This document shows positions 8,244 to 17,920 of a DNA stretch of 28,790 bases, one piece after another. The notes beneath the pieces are model-generated. The model did not search any database, was not told where the DNA came from, and saw only the letters and a list, made by a program, of their open reading frames with translations. Within the stretch, counting starts at the first letter, position 1. Every line of letters starts with the position of its first letter. Both the position numbers and the translations under genes were made by a program. Origin of the DNA: Silanimonas sp044377035 (GTDB taxonomy: Bacteria > Pseudomonadota > Gammaproteobacteria > Xanthomonadales > Xanthomonadaceae); NCBI RefSeq assembly GCF_044377035.1, contig NZ_JBILJW010000026.1:1-28790 (forward strand), given 5' to 3'.

Positions 8244-10343
8244 ATGGCGCCGCCTCGCCCCCGCCGATCGCTCTTGCCGCGATGGGCGGTGGTGGCGGTG
8301 CTCGTACTCGCGCTTCTGCCGCTCACGCCCGCGGCGGCTGCCGCTTCTGGCGAACGCGATCGGCTCGAGGCCTCCGTGGAGGGCGTCTCGGGGCAAGCCC
8401 GCATCGCTCCCCTGGTGGAGCTCGTGGTGGCCTCGCGGCAGGAGGCACCGGAGCGCGCCCTGTCGGCGGGCGAGGAGGCGCTGGCCCTGCTTGCGCAATG
8501 GCCGGACCCGGCCTCCGAAGTGCGCGTGCTCAACGAGATGGGCTGGGCGCAGATGGTGCTCGGCCATTACGACGAGGCCACGGCCGTGGCCGGTCGCGGG
8601 CGTGCGCTGGCCGAACGCGAAGGTGATTCACCCGGACTCGCACGTGCCCTGAACAACCTCGGCGTGATCGCGCGGAGCCGGGGTGAACCGGGGCAGGCGA
8701 TCGTGCTCTTCGAGCAGGCGCTCACCATCGAGCGCTCGTTGGCGCGCCCCCGCGAAATCGCCGGGGTATTGAACAACCTCGGCGTGGCGCATGGCTTCGA
8801 TCTCGCCGATTACGACACCGCCCTGCGCTACACGCACGAAGCCCTGCGTCTGCGCGAATCGCTGGGCGAAGCGCAGGACATCGCGTTGTCCGAGAACAAT
8901 CTCGGCGTGCTGTATGCCCGGCTCGGCGACCGCGAGCGGGCCCTCGAGCATTACCAGCTCGCGCTGGCGGTTCGTCGGGAGCTCGGCGTACCGACGCGCA
9001 TCGCGGGAACCCTGCATAACCTCGGAGACCTCGCGCTCGGTGCGGAGGATGTCGCCACCGCCCGTGCCCACCATGAAGAGGCCCTCGCCCTGCGGCGGCA
9101 GGCGGGTGACCGGCCCGGGGAGCTGATCTCCCTGATCGCCCTGGCCCAGGTCGGGCTCGAAGACGATCGGTTGGCCGATGCGGCGCGGCACCTGCGCGAC
9201 GCCGAGGCCATCGCCGAAGCGCTCGACCAGCCCCGGGAGCGGATGCTGGTGGGGCTTGCCCAAGGGCGCCTCGCCTTCCGGCAGGGCGATTGGGCGACGG
9301 CTGAGGCCCGGATCCTCGGCGCCCTCGCGCAGGCCGAGCAGGGCGAAGCTCTCGAGGTGCAGCGCCAAGCCACGCTGCAGCTCTCCGAAGTGCAAGCGGC
9401 GGCCGGACGCCATCGCGAGGCACTTGAATCGTTCCGTCGTCACAAGGCACTCAGCGATCGCATCTTCGACGAGGAGCGCACGCGCCGCCTCGATGCGCTC
9501 GACCGCCGTTACGAGGCCGAGCGGCGCGAACTGGAGCTCGAAACCTTGCGCCGCGAGCAGGCCGAGCAGGGCCTGCAGCTGAGCGAGGAGCGGACGACGC
9601 GCCACTTGCTCGCGGCCGCTTTGGTCGCCCTCGCTTTGGTCTTCGGCGGCTTCCTGCTGCGTCGTCGCGAACTACAGGCGATCAATCGGCGGCTCGCGGA
9701 CCTGACGCGAACCGACCAGCTCACCGGTCTCGGCAATCGCCGGCTGCTCGAAGACACGCTCCAGGCCGATCTGCCGCTCAGTCTGCGGCGGCGCGCCGAT
9801 GGGCAGCGCGCGGCCGACAGCGATCTCGTGGCCCTGCTCATCGATATCGACCACTTCAAGACCGTCAACGACCAACGCGGGCATGCCGTGGGCGACCGGG
9901 TGCTGGCGCGGTTCGCCGCCGTGCTGAAGGCCACCTGCCGGAGTTCCGATGTGCTGGTGCGGTGGGGTGGCGAGGAGTTCCTCGTCGTCCAGCGTTTCGT
10001 CGACCGGGCGCAGGCGCCGGTGCTGGCGGCGCGTCTCGCCGCCGCCGTGCGGTCCGAGCGCTTCGCCATCGACGGTGAGGCCCCGCTCGCGCTCACCTGT
10101 TCGATCGGCTTCGCGGCCTTTCCGATCCTTCCGGAAGCCACCGCCGGGGACTGGGACGCCACCCTCGCGCTGGCGGACGAAGCCTTGTACCTCGCAAAGG
10201 CTCGGCGCGATGCCTGGGTGGGCGTCGTGCGGCGGCTCGACGACGATCCCGCCATCGAGGGCCAGGACGTGCGGTCGCTGCTGAGGGCCGGGGCCTTCGA
10301 ACTGGTGCGGTCCTTCGATCGCGAGGGCGGCGGAGCCCCGTAG
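8244..10343 (+). CDS. Membrane diguanylate cyclase with periplasmic TPR sensor region
   Basis: This 699-residue protein has a signal sequence (residues 1-35, hydrophobic core VVAVLVLALLPL), then a long array of tetratricopeptide-like helical repeats (about 85-395, with the recurring motif NNLGV). A charged coiled coil follows (about 400-452), then one membrane segment (about 454-475), then a GGDEF domain (about 490-690). The signature is GGEEF at 575-579 and the domain start reads LTRTDQLTGLGNRR. An RxxD product-inhibition site (RSSD, 566-569) lies exactly five residues before it, so the enzyme should be active and feedback-limited by c-di-GMP. It would make c-di-GMP in the cytoplasm in response to something bound by the periplasmic repeats. 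No EAL domain is present. The ribosome-binding site is weak, and coupling to the upstream gene is likely. Confidence 0.93.
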   Translation: MAPPRPRRSLLPRWAVVAVLVLALLPLTPAAAAASGERDRLEASVEGVSGQARIAPLVELVVASRQEAPERALSAGEEALALLAQWPDPASEVRVLNEMGWAQMVLGHYDEATAVAGRGRALAEREGDSPGLARALNNLGVIARSRGEPGQAIVLFEQALTIERSLARPREIAGVLNNLGVAHGFDLADYDTALRYTHEALRLRESLGEAQDIALSENNLGVLYARLGDRERALEHYQLALAVRRELGVPTRIAGTLHNLGDLALGAEDVATARAHHEEALALRRQAGDRPGELISLIALAQVGLEDDRLADAARHLRDAEAIAEALDQPRERMLVGLAQGRLAFRQGDWATAEARILGALAQAEQGEALEVQRQATLQLSEVQAAAGRHREALESFRRHKALSDRIFDEERTRRLDALDRRYEAERRELELETLRREQAEQGLQLSEERTTRHLLAAALVALALVFGGFLLRRRELQAINRRLADLTRTDQLTGLGNRRLLEDTLQADLPLSLRRRADGQRAADSDLVALLIDIDHFKTVNDQRGHAVGDRVLARFAAVLKATCRSSDVLVRWGGEEFLVVQRFVDRAQAPVLAARLAAAVRSERFAIDGEAPLALTCSIGFAAFPILPEATAGDWDATLALADEALYLAKARRDAWVGVVRRLDDDPAIEGQDVRSLLRAGAFELVRSFDREGGGAP

Positions 10344-10367
10344 GCCCGAGCCGCCGACGGGGGGCTC
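10333..10367. terminator. Hairpin between convergent genes, terminator-like
   Basis: GAGCCCCGT (10333-10341) can pair with ACGGGG-GG-CTC (10357-10367), with a two-base bulge, across the stop codons of the diguanylate cyclase and SPOR genes. There is no U tract on either strand, so termination is plausible but not assured. Confidence 0.4.
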
Positions 10368-11000
10368 AGCGCGCCGGAGTCGCCGTGACGCCGGCTTCCG
10401 CCAATGCCTTCTGCGCAGCGTCGCGCGTGGCGACGTCGGCATAGGGGCCGAGACGGACGCGATGCAGGGTGCGGCCATTGGCCTGCACGGTTTCGATGCG
10501 TGCCATTTGCCCGACCAGCGCGAGCCGGGCGCGCAGCGCTTCGGCATCGCCGGCATTGCCGAAGGCGCCGGCCTGCAGCTGAAGGCCGCTTTGCGTCGCA
10601 GGCGCCGCTGACGGCGTCGTCGTTCCAGCGCCCGCCGCGGGTGTCGTCGTCGGAGCCGTCGATGCCGGCGCCGTGCTGCCCGGCGCGGCCGCCTCGGCGG
10701 TCTCGCCCGGCAGTTCCACTTCCTTCTCCGGCAGCACGGTGTAGAAGTCGAACGTCGGCTTCGGCGCTTCCGTCGCCTCTTCCGGCTCCTGCGCCACCGG
10801 CTCGGCATCGCGGCGCGGCGCCGGGGCTTCGGCCTGCGGGTTCGGCTGCGGCAGGATCGCGTCGAGCTTCTGGCGGTCGCCGAACATCAGGTAGGCCGCG
10901 GCGAGGCCGAGGCCCAGTGCGAGGCCGGTGACGAGGATCAGGCCGGTCTTCAGGCCGCCGCCGCGCTTCGCCTGCGATTTGCCGCCGCGCTTCGCCGCCA

Positions 11001-11001
<1 letters not shown>
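10366..11001 (-). CDS. SPOR-domain (FtsN-like) cell division/peptidoglycan-binding protein
   Basis: This 211-residue single-pass protein has a basic cytoplasmic N terminus (MAAKRGGKSQAKRGGG), a membrane segment at about 17-41, and an Ala/Pro/Thr-rich linker carrying the conserved short motif FYTVLPEKEV. The C-terminal SPOR domain spans about 139-211 (LQLQAGAFGNAGDAEALRARL, ending RVRLGPYADVATRDAA). SPOR domains bind denuded glycan strands at the division septum. FtsN-like proteins commonly follow argS in gammaproteobacteria such as Pseudomonas; the hslVU genes often found next to this class are not here. The start ATG at 11001 overlaps the argS stop as TGATG, giving translational coupling; a GTG one codon earlier is also possible. 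Confidence 0.9.
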
Positions 11002-12764
<1,763 letters not shown>

Positions 12765-12779
12765 GGCGGTATCCGGGGT

Positions 12780-12832
12780 GCCCGGCAGGGCCGGGCCGAA
12801 ATCGAGGCGCGGCTCGGGCCCCTGGGGGCCCG
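12780..12832 (-). promoter_or_regulatory. Two tandem GC-rich hairpins in the argS 5' leader
   Basis: In transcript order, hairpin A occupies 12832-12815, an 18-base near-perfect palindrome (CGGGCCCCTGGGGGCCCG on the plus strand). Hairpin B occupies 12796-12780 (plus strand GCCCGGC, AGG loop, GCCGGGC). Hairpin B ends 15 nt before the GTG start of argS. No U tract follows either stem. Both fall inside the predicted untranslated leader, which could make ribosome access structure-dependent. They do not match a riboswitch class I can name. Confidence 0.6.
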
Positions 12833-12849
12833 CCCGCAGGCGATCGCGA

Positions 12850-12855
12850 AGTTTA
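12850..12855 (-). promoter_or_regulatory. Probable argS -10 box (TAAACT)
   Basis: TAAACT on the minus strand in the context GGTAAACTTCGCG fits a sigma-70 -10 element and would give a leader of about 79 nt before the argS GTG. No good -35 hexamer is visible. A TTGACG further upstream (12898-12893) is too far away to pair with it. Confidence 0.4.
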
Positions 12856-12996
12856 CCGGAAGGCCGGCGGGGCGGCCGAACTGCAACCTGACCGTCAAGA
12901 AAGCCTCGCCGGGCTGTCATCGACGGAGCCGAGCATGGCGGCGCTCGACGGCAACCGCCCGTCGCCGGTCCCGTTCCCGACTTCTGGAGTTCTGTC

Positions 12997-14778
12997 ATGT
13001 CCGCCACGACCCGCCTCACCCGACTCGCGCTGGCCAGCGCCATCGCGCTCGCCGCTACCCAGGCCCACGCCTCGGTGCGTCTGTCCGAAGCCTTCGACGG
13101 CGCCTGGTTCGACCCGGCCGCCTCCGGCCGCGGCGTCCTGATCGATTTCATCCCGAACGCGCAGCGCGCGGGCGGCACCCTGTTCGCCGCAGACTTCGTC
13201 TACGACAATGCCGGCAACCCGTTCTGGATCACGGCCCAGCAGAACTGGTCGGAGTTCCAGTTCACGTCGACGACCGTGCCCGTCCTTCGTTCGGCGGCGG
13301 GCACCTGGCCGGCCCCGGGCACCGCGGCCACCACGCAGATCGGCACCGCGACCTTCACGATCAACAGCTGTAACTCGATCACCGTCAGCTACACGATGGA
13401 TGCGGGCTCGGGTTTCGCCAACCGCACGCAGACGCTGCAGCGTCTCGCCGGCGCCGATCCGGCCACCTGCGCCTACCAGCAGACCTTCACCGCCTGCCCG
13501 GCGTTCGCCACCGCGGCCCCGGCCTTCGGCGCGCGCGCCTGCCAGCTCCCGGCCACGATCACCGGCGACCAGACCCTCACCAACAACATCACCTGGGTGA
13601 TGAACGGCAAGGTCCAGGTCGGCACCGACACCGGGCAGGGCGGTACGGCCGCTACGCTCCGCATCCAGCCGGGCACCCTGCTGGTCTCGACCGGCGCGAG
13701 CGCGAACTCCTTCGACCACCTTGCCGTCAACCGCGGCTCGAAGATCTTCGCCGAAGGGTCGCGCGAGTTCCCGATCGTCATGACCACGGGTAACGAACTG
13801 CCGGGCGCTCCCGGCGCCCCGGCGCCGGGCCAGTTGGGTGGCCTCGTGATCTCCGGCAACGCCCCGTCGAACTGCAACCCGAACTGTGTGGCCGAGTGGG
13901 ACACCACCAACCGCTACGGTGGCACCGACGCCAAGGACAACAGCGGCGTCGTGCGCTACATGCAGGTCCGCTATGCGGGCTACATCTTCACCACGAACCG
14001 CGAGCTGAACTCGTTCACCTTCAACGGCGTGGGCTCGGGCACCACGCTCGAGTACCTGCAGGCCTTCCGCGGTCAGGACGACGGTTTCGAGTGGTTCGGC
14101 GGCACGGTCAACCTCCGTCACGCCCTGGTGACCTGCGCGGGCGACGATGGCTTCGACTGGGACGAGGGCTTCACCGGCAAGCTGCAGTTCGGTGTCGTCG
14201 ACCAGCGCGGCTGCGCTGGCGAAGATCACGCGTTCGAGCTGTCGAACAGCCCGACCAATGCCGACTCCACGCCGCGCGCCCGCGGCACGGTCGCCAACAT
14301 CACGGTCCGCGCCGGCACCGGCAACAACCGCGACGGCCTCCAGCTCAACAGCGGCACCGGCGGCAACTTCTACAACATGCTGGTGGAGGGCTTTAAGCGC
14401 GCTTGCGTCGCCATCGAAGGCGCGCCGACGGCTACGGCGGCAGGTGCCGCAGGGGCCCTTACGGGCGTGCTGACCGCCAACAATGTGAAGCTTGCAGGCT
14501 GCGCAGCGAGCTATCGCGACGGCTCCGGCGTGACCGCTGGTTACACCCAGGCGTGGTTCACCGGGCAGTCCGGTAACGAGGTTCTCGGTGCGTCGGTGCT
14601 GGCAGCGGGTAGCTTCCTCCCCAACGGCAACGCGCCGGCCGGCGTGTTCCCGCCCGTCAACGCCACCGCCCCGGGCCTGAATGACTGGTTCGTGGCCACT
14701 GACTATGTCGGCGCCTTCCGCAGCAACGCCGACGCCGACAACTGGACGCTCGGCTGGGCCCGTCCGTTCAACCCGTAA
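12997..14778 (+). CDS. Secreted beta-helix-like protein with N-terminal WFDPAxSGxG domain, function unknown
   Basis: The protein has 593 residues. A signal peptide (1-26, ending AHA-SV) precedes a first domain (about 28-150) that opens with GAWFDPAASGRGVLIDF. I recall this motif from secreted proteins of Xanthomonadaceae and relatives. The larger second domain (about 190-590) has features of a right-handed beta-helix family seen in extracellular proteins: LRIQPGTLLVSTG, LAVNRGSKIFAEG, GGLVISGNAP, YGGTDAKDNSGVVRYMQV. Two acidic motifs, DDGFEW at 361-366 and DDGFDW at 383-388, lie 22 residues apart, about one helix turn, and could bind calcium or a glycan. Several cysteines suggest disulfides and export. 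A GGAG site lies 7 nt before the ATG, and a strong terminator follows, so it is transcribed alone. No enzymatic motif is recognised. Confidence 0.8.
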   Translation: MSATTRLTRLALASAIALAATQAHASVRLSEAFDGAWFDPAASGRGVLIDFIPNAQRAGGTLFAADFVYDNAGNPFWITAQQNWSEFQFTSTTVPVLRSAAGTWPAPGTAATTQIGTATFTINSCNSITVSYTMDAGSGFANRTQTLQRLAGADPATCAYQQTFTACPAFATAAPAFGARACQLPATITGDQTLTNNITWVMNGKVQVGTDTGQGGTAATLRIQPGTLLVSTGASANSFDHLAVNRGSKIFAEGSREFPIVMTTGNELPGAPGAPAPGQLGGLVISGNAPSNCNPNCVAEWDTTNRYGGTDAKDNSGVVRYMQVRYAGYIFTTNRELNSFTFNGVGSGTTLEYLQAFRGQDDGFEWFGGTVNLRHALVTCAGDDGFDWDEGFTGKLQFGVVDQRGCAGEDHAFELSNSPTNADSTPRARGTVANITVRAGTGNNRDGLQLNSGTGGNFYNMLVEGFKRACVAIEGAPTATAAGAAGALTGVLTANNVKLAGCAASYRDGSGVTAGYTQAWFTGQSGNEVLGASVLAAGSFLPNGNAPAGVFPPVNATAPGLNDWFVATDYVGAFRSNADADNWTLGWARPFNP

Positions 14779-14802
14779 TCCCCGTCTCCCCGCGGCAAGA
14801 AG

Positions 14803-14838
14803 AAGGGCCGGCTCGTCAGAGCCGGCCCTTCGGTTTTT
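14803..14838 (+). terminator. Strong intrinsic terminator, bidirectional
   Basis: AAGGGCCGGCTC (14803-14814) pairs perfectly with GAGCCGGCCCTT (14819-14830) around GTCA, followed by CGGTTTTT. On the minus strand the tail is TTCTTCTT, so it should also end transcripts of the convergent HD-type gene. Confidence 0.93.
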
Positions 14839-14890
14839 CCGGCCCCGTGCTTCGGCAGGGCGCCGCCGAGGGGCGCTTCCCGCCGGGGCT

Positions 14891-15883
14891 TCAGTGCGCT
14901 TCGGCGGCGATCTCGCGGAAGGCGTTGATCACGGCATGCCCCGAGCTCGGCGACGACCCGGCGGGGAAGCGTTCGCGCAGCCGGCGCCCAGTCTCGCGCA
15001 CGCGGGCCGCGTTCGCGTCGCGCTGGGCGCCGAAGGTGGCACGGCCCTCGCGCGAGGCGAAGCGCTGCAGGGCGAAGACATAGCGTTCCTGCCCTTCGGT
15101 GAGGAAGCCGAGGCAGCCCGCGGCGGATTCCGCAGTGTCCAGCGCGCGGCCCGCGCGGTACTGGATCTCGGTGGCGAGGGCGACCGCGGATTGCGCGAAA
15201 TCGATGTAGGGCGACGCCACGTTGCTGGTGTCGATGTCCGCCGCCATGCGCGCCAGGTGTTCGGCCTCCGCTGCGATCGGATCGTCGCGCCAACCCGGTT
15301 GCGAGCCGTCCAGCCATCCGGCAAGCCGATGCGCGAACGCACCCTGCGATTGCACGTTCTCATCGTTACCGGCGGCGAAGGTGCTGCCGACGATGGCGAA
15401 GCGCAGCATCATCCGGAGCGTGGTCTCGGAGAGGCCGGCGGCATCGAGAAGGCGCTCGGTTTCGGCCAGGCTGGCCGCTTCGTTGGCGCCGATCGGCTCG
15501 TCGTCATGGCGTCGCGCCTCGCGCTGGCGCAGGTCGTGGCAGGCGCAGAACAACGCCAGCGCTTCGCGTCCGATGGTGGTCAGGCCAGCCTGCGCGAGCA
15601 GGGCCGGCAGCTTGTCTTCCAGGAGCTCGAGCAAGTGGTCCTGGTTGTGGTACGCGTGGCCGTCCTGGCCCAGCGGGCCATAGCGCATCGCCATCCGTAC
15701 CACGGCGACGCTGGCAACGTGGATGACCGCGGCATTGCCGATACCGGCTTGCTCGCAGGCCCGGGCAACGCGGTGGGCGTAAGTGGTGGCAAGCGGATCC
15801 AGCGACGGGCTGGCGAGGGCGCCGATCGGCACGGCCTGCTCGACGGCATCGGCCGGGTACACCAGACGGTAGTCGATCGGCAT
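14891..15883 (-). CDS. Predicted HD-superfamily metal-dependent phosphohydrolase, uncharacterised
   Basis: The protein has 330 residues, with no signal peptide or membrane segment. It carries the spaced metal ligands of an HD domain: H79 and H83 in YHNQDH, H116-D117 in ACHDLRQ, an acidic NEAAS element at 134-138, a threonine at T168 (IVGST) and D216/D218 in AADIDTSN. The spacing resembles the HD-hydrolase group that includes COG4339, but the match is by eye only. HD enzymes hydrolyse phosphate esters of nucleotides or second messengers; the substrate is unknown. It lies 56 bp downstream of radC on the same strand with its own -10-like TATACT, so it may have its own promoter. No clear ribosome-binding site precedes the ATG. 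Confidence 0.75.
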   Translation of the reverse strand: MPIDYRLVYPADAVEQAVPIGALASPSLDPLATTYAHRVARACEQAGIGNAAVIHVASVAVVRMAMRYGPLGQDGHAYHNQDHLLELLEDKLPALLAQAGLTTIGREALALFCACHDLRQREARRHDDEPIGANEAASLAETERLLDAAGLSETTLRMMLRFAIVGSTFAAGNDENVQSQGAFAHRLAGWLDGSQPGWRDDPIAAEAEHLARMAADIDTSNVASPYIDFAQSAVALATEIQYRAGRALDTAESAAGCLGFLTEGQERYVFALQRFASREGRATFGAQRDANAARVRETGRRLRERFPAGSSPSSGHAVINAFREIAAEAH

Positions 15884-15911
15884 GGGCGAGCCCGGGGAGC
15901 GGTTCGGCCGG

Positions 15912-15917
15912 AGTATA
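15912..15917 (-). promoter_or_regulatory. Probable -10 box of the HD-type gene (TATACT)
   Basis: TATACT on the minus strand, 28 nt before the ATG, matches the -10 consensus in five of six positions. The -35 region (GCGGCT at 17-bp spacing) is poor and overlaps the end of radC. Confidence 0.4.
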
Positions 15918-15939
15918 CGGGCGCTTCGGCCGTAAGCCG

Positions 15940-16614
15940 CTAGACCCAGCCGCGCTCGGCCATCGAGACGGCCGGCCCGTCGCCGACAACGAAATGGTCG
16001 AGCAGCCGCACCTCCACGAGGGCCAGCGCCTGCTTGAGCGCCGCGGTGAGCTGGCGGTCCGCCGCGCTCGGCTCGGCCACGCCGCTGGGATGGTTGTGCC
16101 CGAGCACGACGGCCGCGGCGTTCAAGCCCATGGCGCGCTGCACCACCACGCGGGGGTGCACCGCGGCCGAATCGATGGAGCCTTCGAACAGCACCTCGTG
16201 GGCGATTACGCGATGGCGGTTGTCGAGGAACAGCACGCCGAAGCGTTCGCGCGGCGACGCGCGCAGCCAGCGGCTGAAGTATTCGCCCGCCTGCCGCGGT
16301 GAGGCCAGGGCGTCGCCGCGGGCGAGCTCGCCCTGCAACTGGCGTCGCCCCAAGGCCAGCGCCGCCGAGATCAGTGCGGCTCGTGCCGGCCCGATGCCCG
16401 GCAGCAGTCGCAGCTCGGACGGCGAGCGGTCGAGTAGGGCGCGCAGCCCGCCGCAGCGGTTGATGAGGCCCTGGGCATGGGCGACGGCATTGCTGCCGCG
16501 TGGCCCGGTGCCAAGGAAAAGGGCCAGCAGCTCGGCGTCGGCCAGGGCATCCGGCCCTTGGGTGTGCAGGCGTTCACGGGGGCGGTTGGCGGCGGGCCAG
16601 TCGTGCAGGGTCAT
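15940..16614 (-). CDS. radC: RadC-family JAMM/MPN+ domain protein
   Basis: The protein has 224 residues from the ATG at 16614 (MTLHDWPAANRPRERL, the usual RadC start); the frame is open further upstream. A helix-hairpin-helix element (LLPGIGPARA, 70-79) is followed by a JAMM metalloprotease-like domain with HNHPSG at 173-178 and D186 in EPSAADRQLT. Despite the name, RadC is not an established repair enzyme; the E. coli radC102 phenotype was later traced to recG. The role is unknown, although the fold predicts a zinc-dependent hydrolase. It diverges from coaBC by 79 bp, an arrangement conserved in many gammaproteobacteria. Confidence 0.95.
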   Translation of the reverse strand: MTLHDWPAANRPRERLHTQGPDALADAELLALFLGTGPRGSNAVAHAQGLINRCGGLRALLDRSPSELRLLPGIGPARAALISAALALGRRQLQGELARGDALASPRQAGEYFSRWLRASPRERFGVLFLDNRHRVIAHEVLFEGSIDSAAVHPRVVVQRAMGLNAAAVVLGHNHPSGVAEPSAADRQLTAALKQALALVEVRLLDHFVVGDGPAVSMAERGWV

Positions 16615-16693
16615 GGCGCCAGCGTGCCGTTCGCGGGGCGGGCCGGCCGTCCGAACCCGCGGTGCGCTGGGGTAAGCTTCCGACTCATTCTCG

Positions 16694-17920
16694 ATGGAGC
16701 GCGGCGTGGCGGCATTGCACGGGGAACGGATCCTGCTCGGCGTCAGCGGAGGCATCGCCGCCTACAAGTCGGCGGATCTCGTGCGTCGCCTGCGCGAGGC
16801 CGGCGCGGAGGTCCGCGTGGTCATGACCGAAGGCGCGGCGCACTTCATTACCGCCACCACGCTGCAGGCCCTCTCCGGGCATCCCGTGCGTGATTCGCTT
16901 TGGGACGAATCGGCCGAAGCGGCCATGGGCCATATCGAGCTGGCGCGCTGGGCCACGCGGGTGCTGGTGGCTCCCGCCACCGCCGATTTCCTTGCGCGTC
17001 TCGCGCAGGGGCGGGCGGACGACCTTCTCAGCACCTTGTGCCTCGCCACCGAAGCACCGATCGCTGTTGCGCCGGCGATGAATCGCGTGATGTGGGCGAA
17101 TGCCGCCACGCAAGCCAATGTGGCCACGCTCCGCCAACGCGGTGTCGCCGTGTTTGGCCCCGGCGCTGGCGAGCAGGCCTGTGGGGAGACCGGCGAAGGC
17201 CGGATGCGCGAGCCCACCGAGCTCGTCGCGGATCTCGCTGAGGCGCTCGCCGAGGCCAGGACGCCGAAGCGCCTCGCCGGACGGCGCGTGCTGGTCAGCG
17301 CCGGCCCCACCTTCGAGGACATCGACCCGGTGCGCTTCGTCGGCAACCGGAGCAGCGGCCGGATGGGCTTCGCCGTCGCCGAAGCGGCGGCGCGTGCCGG
17401 GGCCGAGGTCACGCTGGTGGCCGGTCCGGTGAAGCTCGCCACGCCAGCCGGCGTGCGCCGCATCGACGTGCGCAGCGCCGCCGAGATGCACGCCGTCGTC
17501 CTGTCCGCACTGCCCGGCCAGGACGCCTACGTGGGTGCCGCCGCCGTCGCCGACTACCGCCCGGCCGAAGTCGCCGGGCAAAAGATCAAGAAAGGCGCCG
17601 GCCCGATGACCCTCGTGCTCGAACGCACCGCCGACGTCCTCGCCGACGTCGCGGTACACGCGCGGCGCCCGCGCTGCGTCTTGGGCTTCGCGGCGGAGAC
17701 CCACGACGTCGAGACCTACGCGCGCGGCAAGCTCGCGGCCAAGAAGCTCGACGCCATTGCCGCCAACCAGGTCGGCGTGCCGGGCTGCGGTTTCGACGCG
17801 GACGAGAACGCGCTCACGCTCTTTTGGAACGGCGGCGAGAAGACCTACGCCACCGCGCGCAAGTCCGATATCGCCCGCGGCCTCGTCGAGTGGATCGCCG
17901 ACTGGCTGGGCCGCGCATGA
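16694..17920 (+). CDS. coaBC: Bifunctional phosphopantothenoylcysteine decarboxylase / phosphopantothenate-cysteine ligase
   Basis: The protein has 408 residues. The N-terminal flavoprotein CoaC domain (about 10-190) shows LLGVSGGIAAYK at 14-25, catalytic H80 in MGHIELARW, PAMN at 127-130, and the active cysteine C163 in GEQACGETGEGRM. The C-terminal CoaB ligase (about 195-405) shows SAGPTFEDIDPVRF at 202-215, NRSSGRMG at 218-225 and the lysine motif KIKK at 297-300. Together they convert 4'-phosphopantothenate to 4'-phosphopantetheine for coenzyme A. The ATG at 16694 is listed, but a GTG at 16706 has a better-placed GGAG (16696-16699) and may be the true start. A -10-like TAAGCT lies at 16673-16678. 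The stop overlaps the dut start as ATGA. Confidence 0.96.
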   Translation: MERGVAALHGERILLGVSGGIAAYKSADLVRRLREAGAEVRVVMTEGAAHFITATTLQALSGHPVRDSLWDESAEAAMGHIELARWATRVLVAPATADFLARLAQGRADDLLSTLCLATEAPIAVAPAMNRVMWANAATQANVATLRQRGVAVFGPGAGEQACGETGEGRMREPTELVADLAEALAEARTPKRLAGRRVLVSAGPTFEDIDPVRFVGNRSSGRMGFAVAEAAARAGAEVTLVAGPVKLATPAGVRRIDVRSAAEMHAVVLSALPGQDAYVGAAAVADYRPAEVAGQKIKKGAGPMTLVLERTADVLADVAVHARRPRCVLGFAAETHDVETYARGKLAAKKLDAIAANQVGVPGCGFDADENALTLFWNGGEKTYATARKSDIARGLVEWIADWLGRA

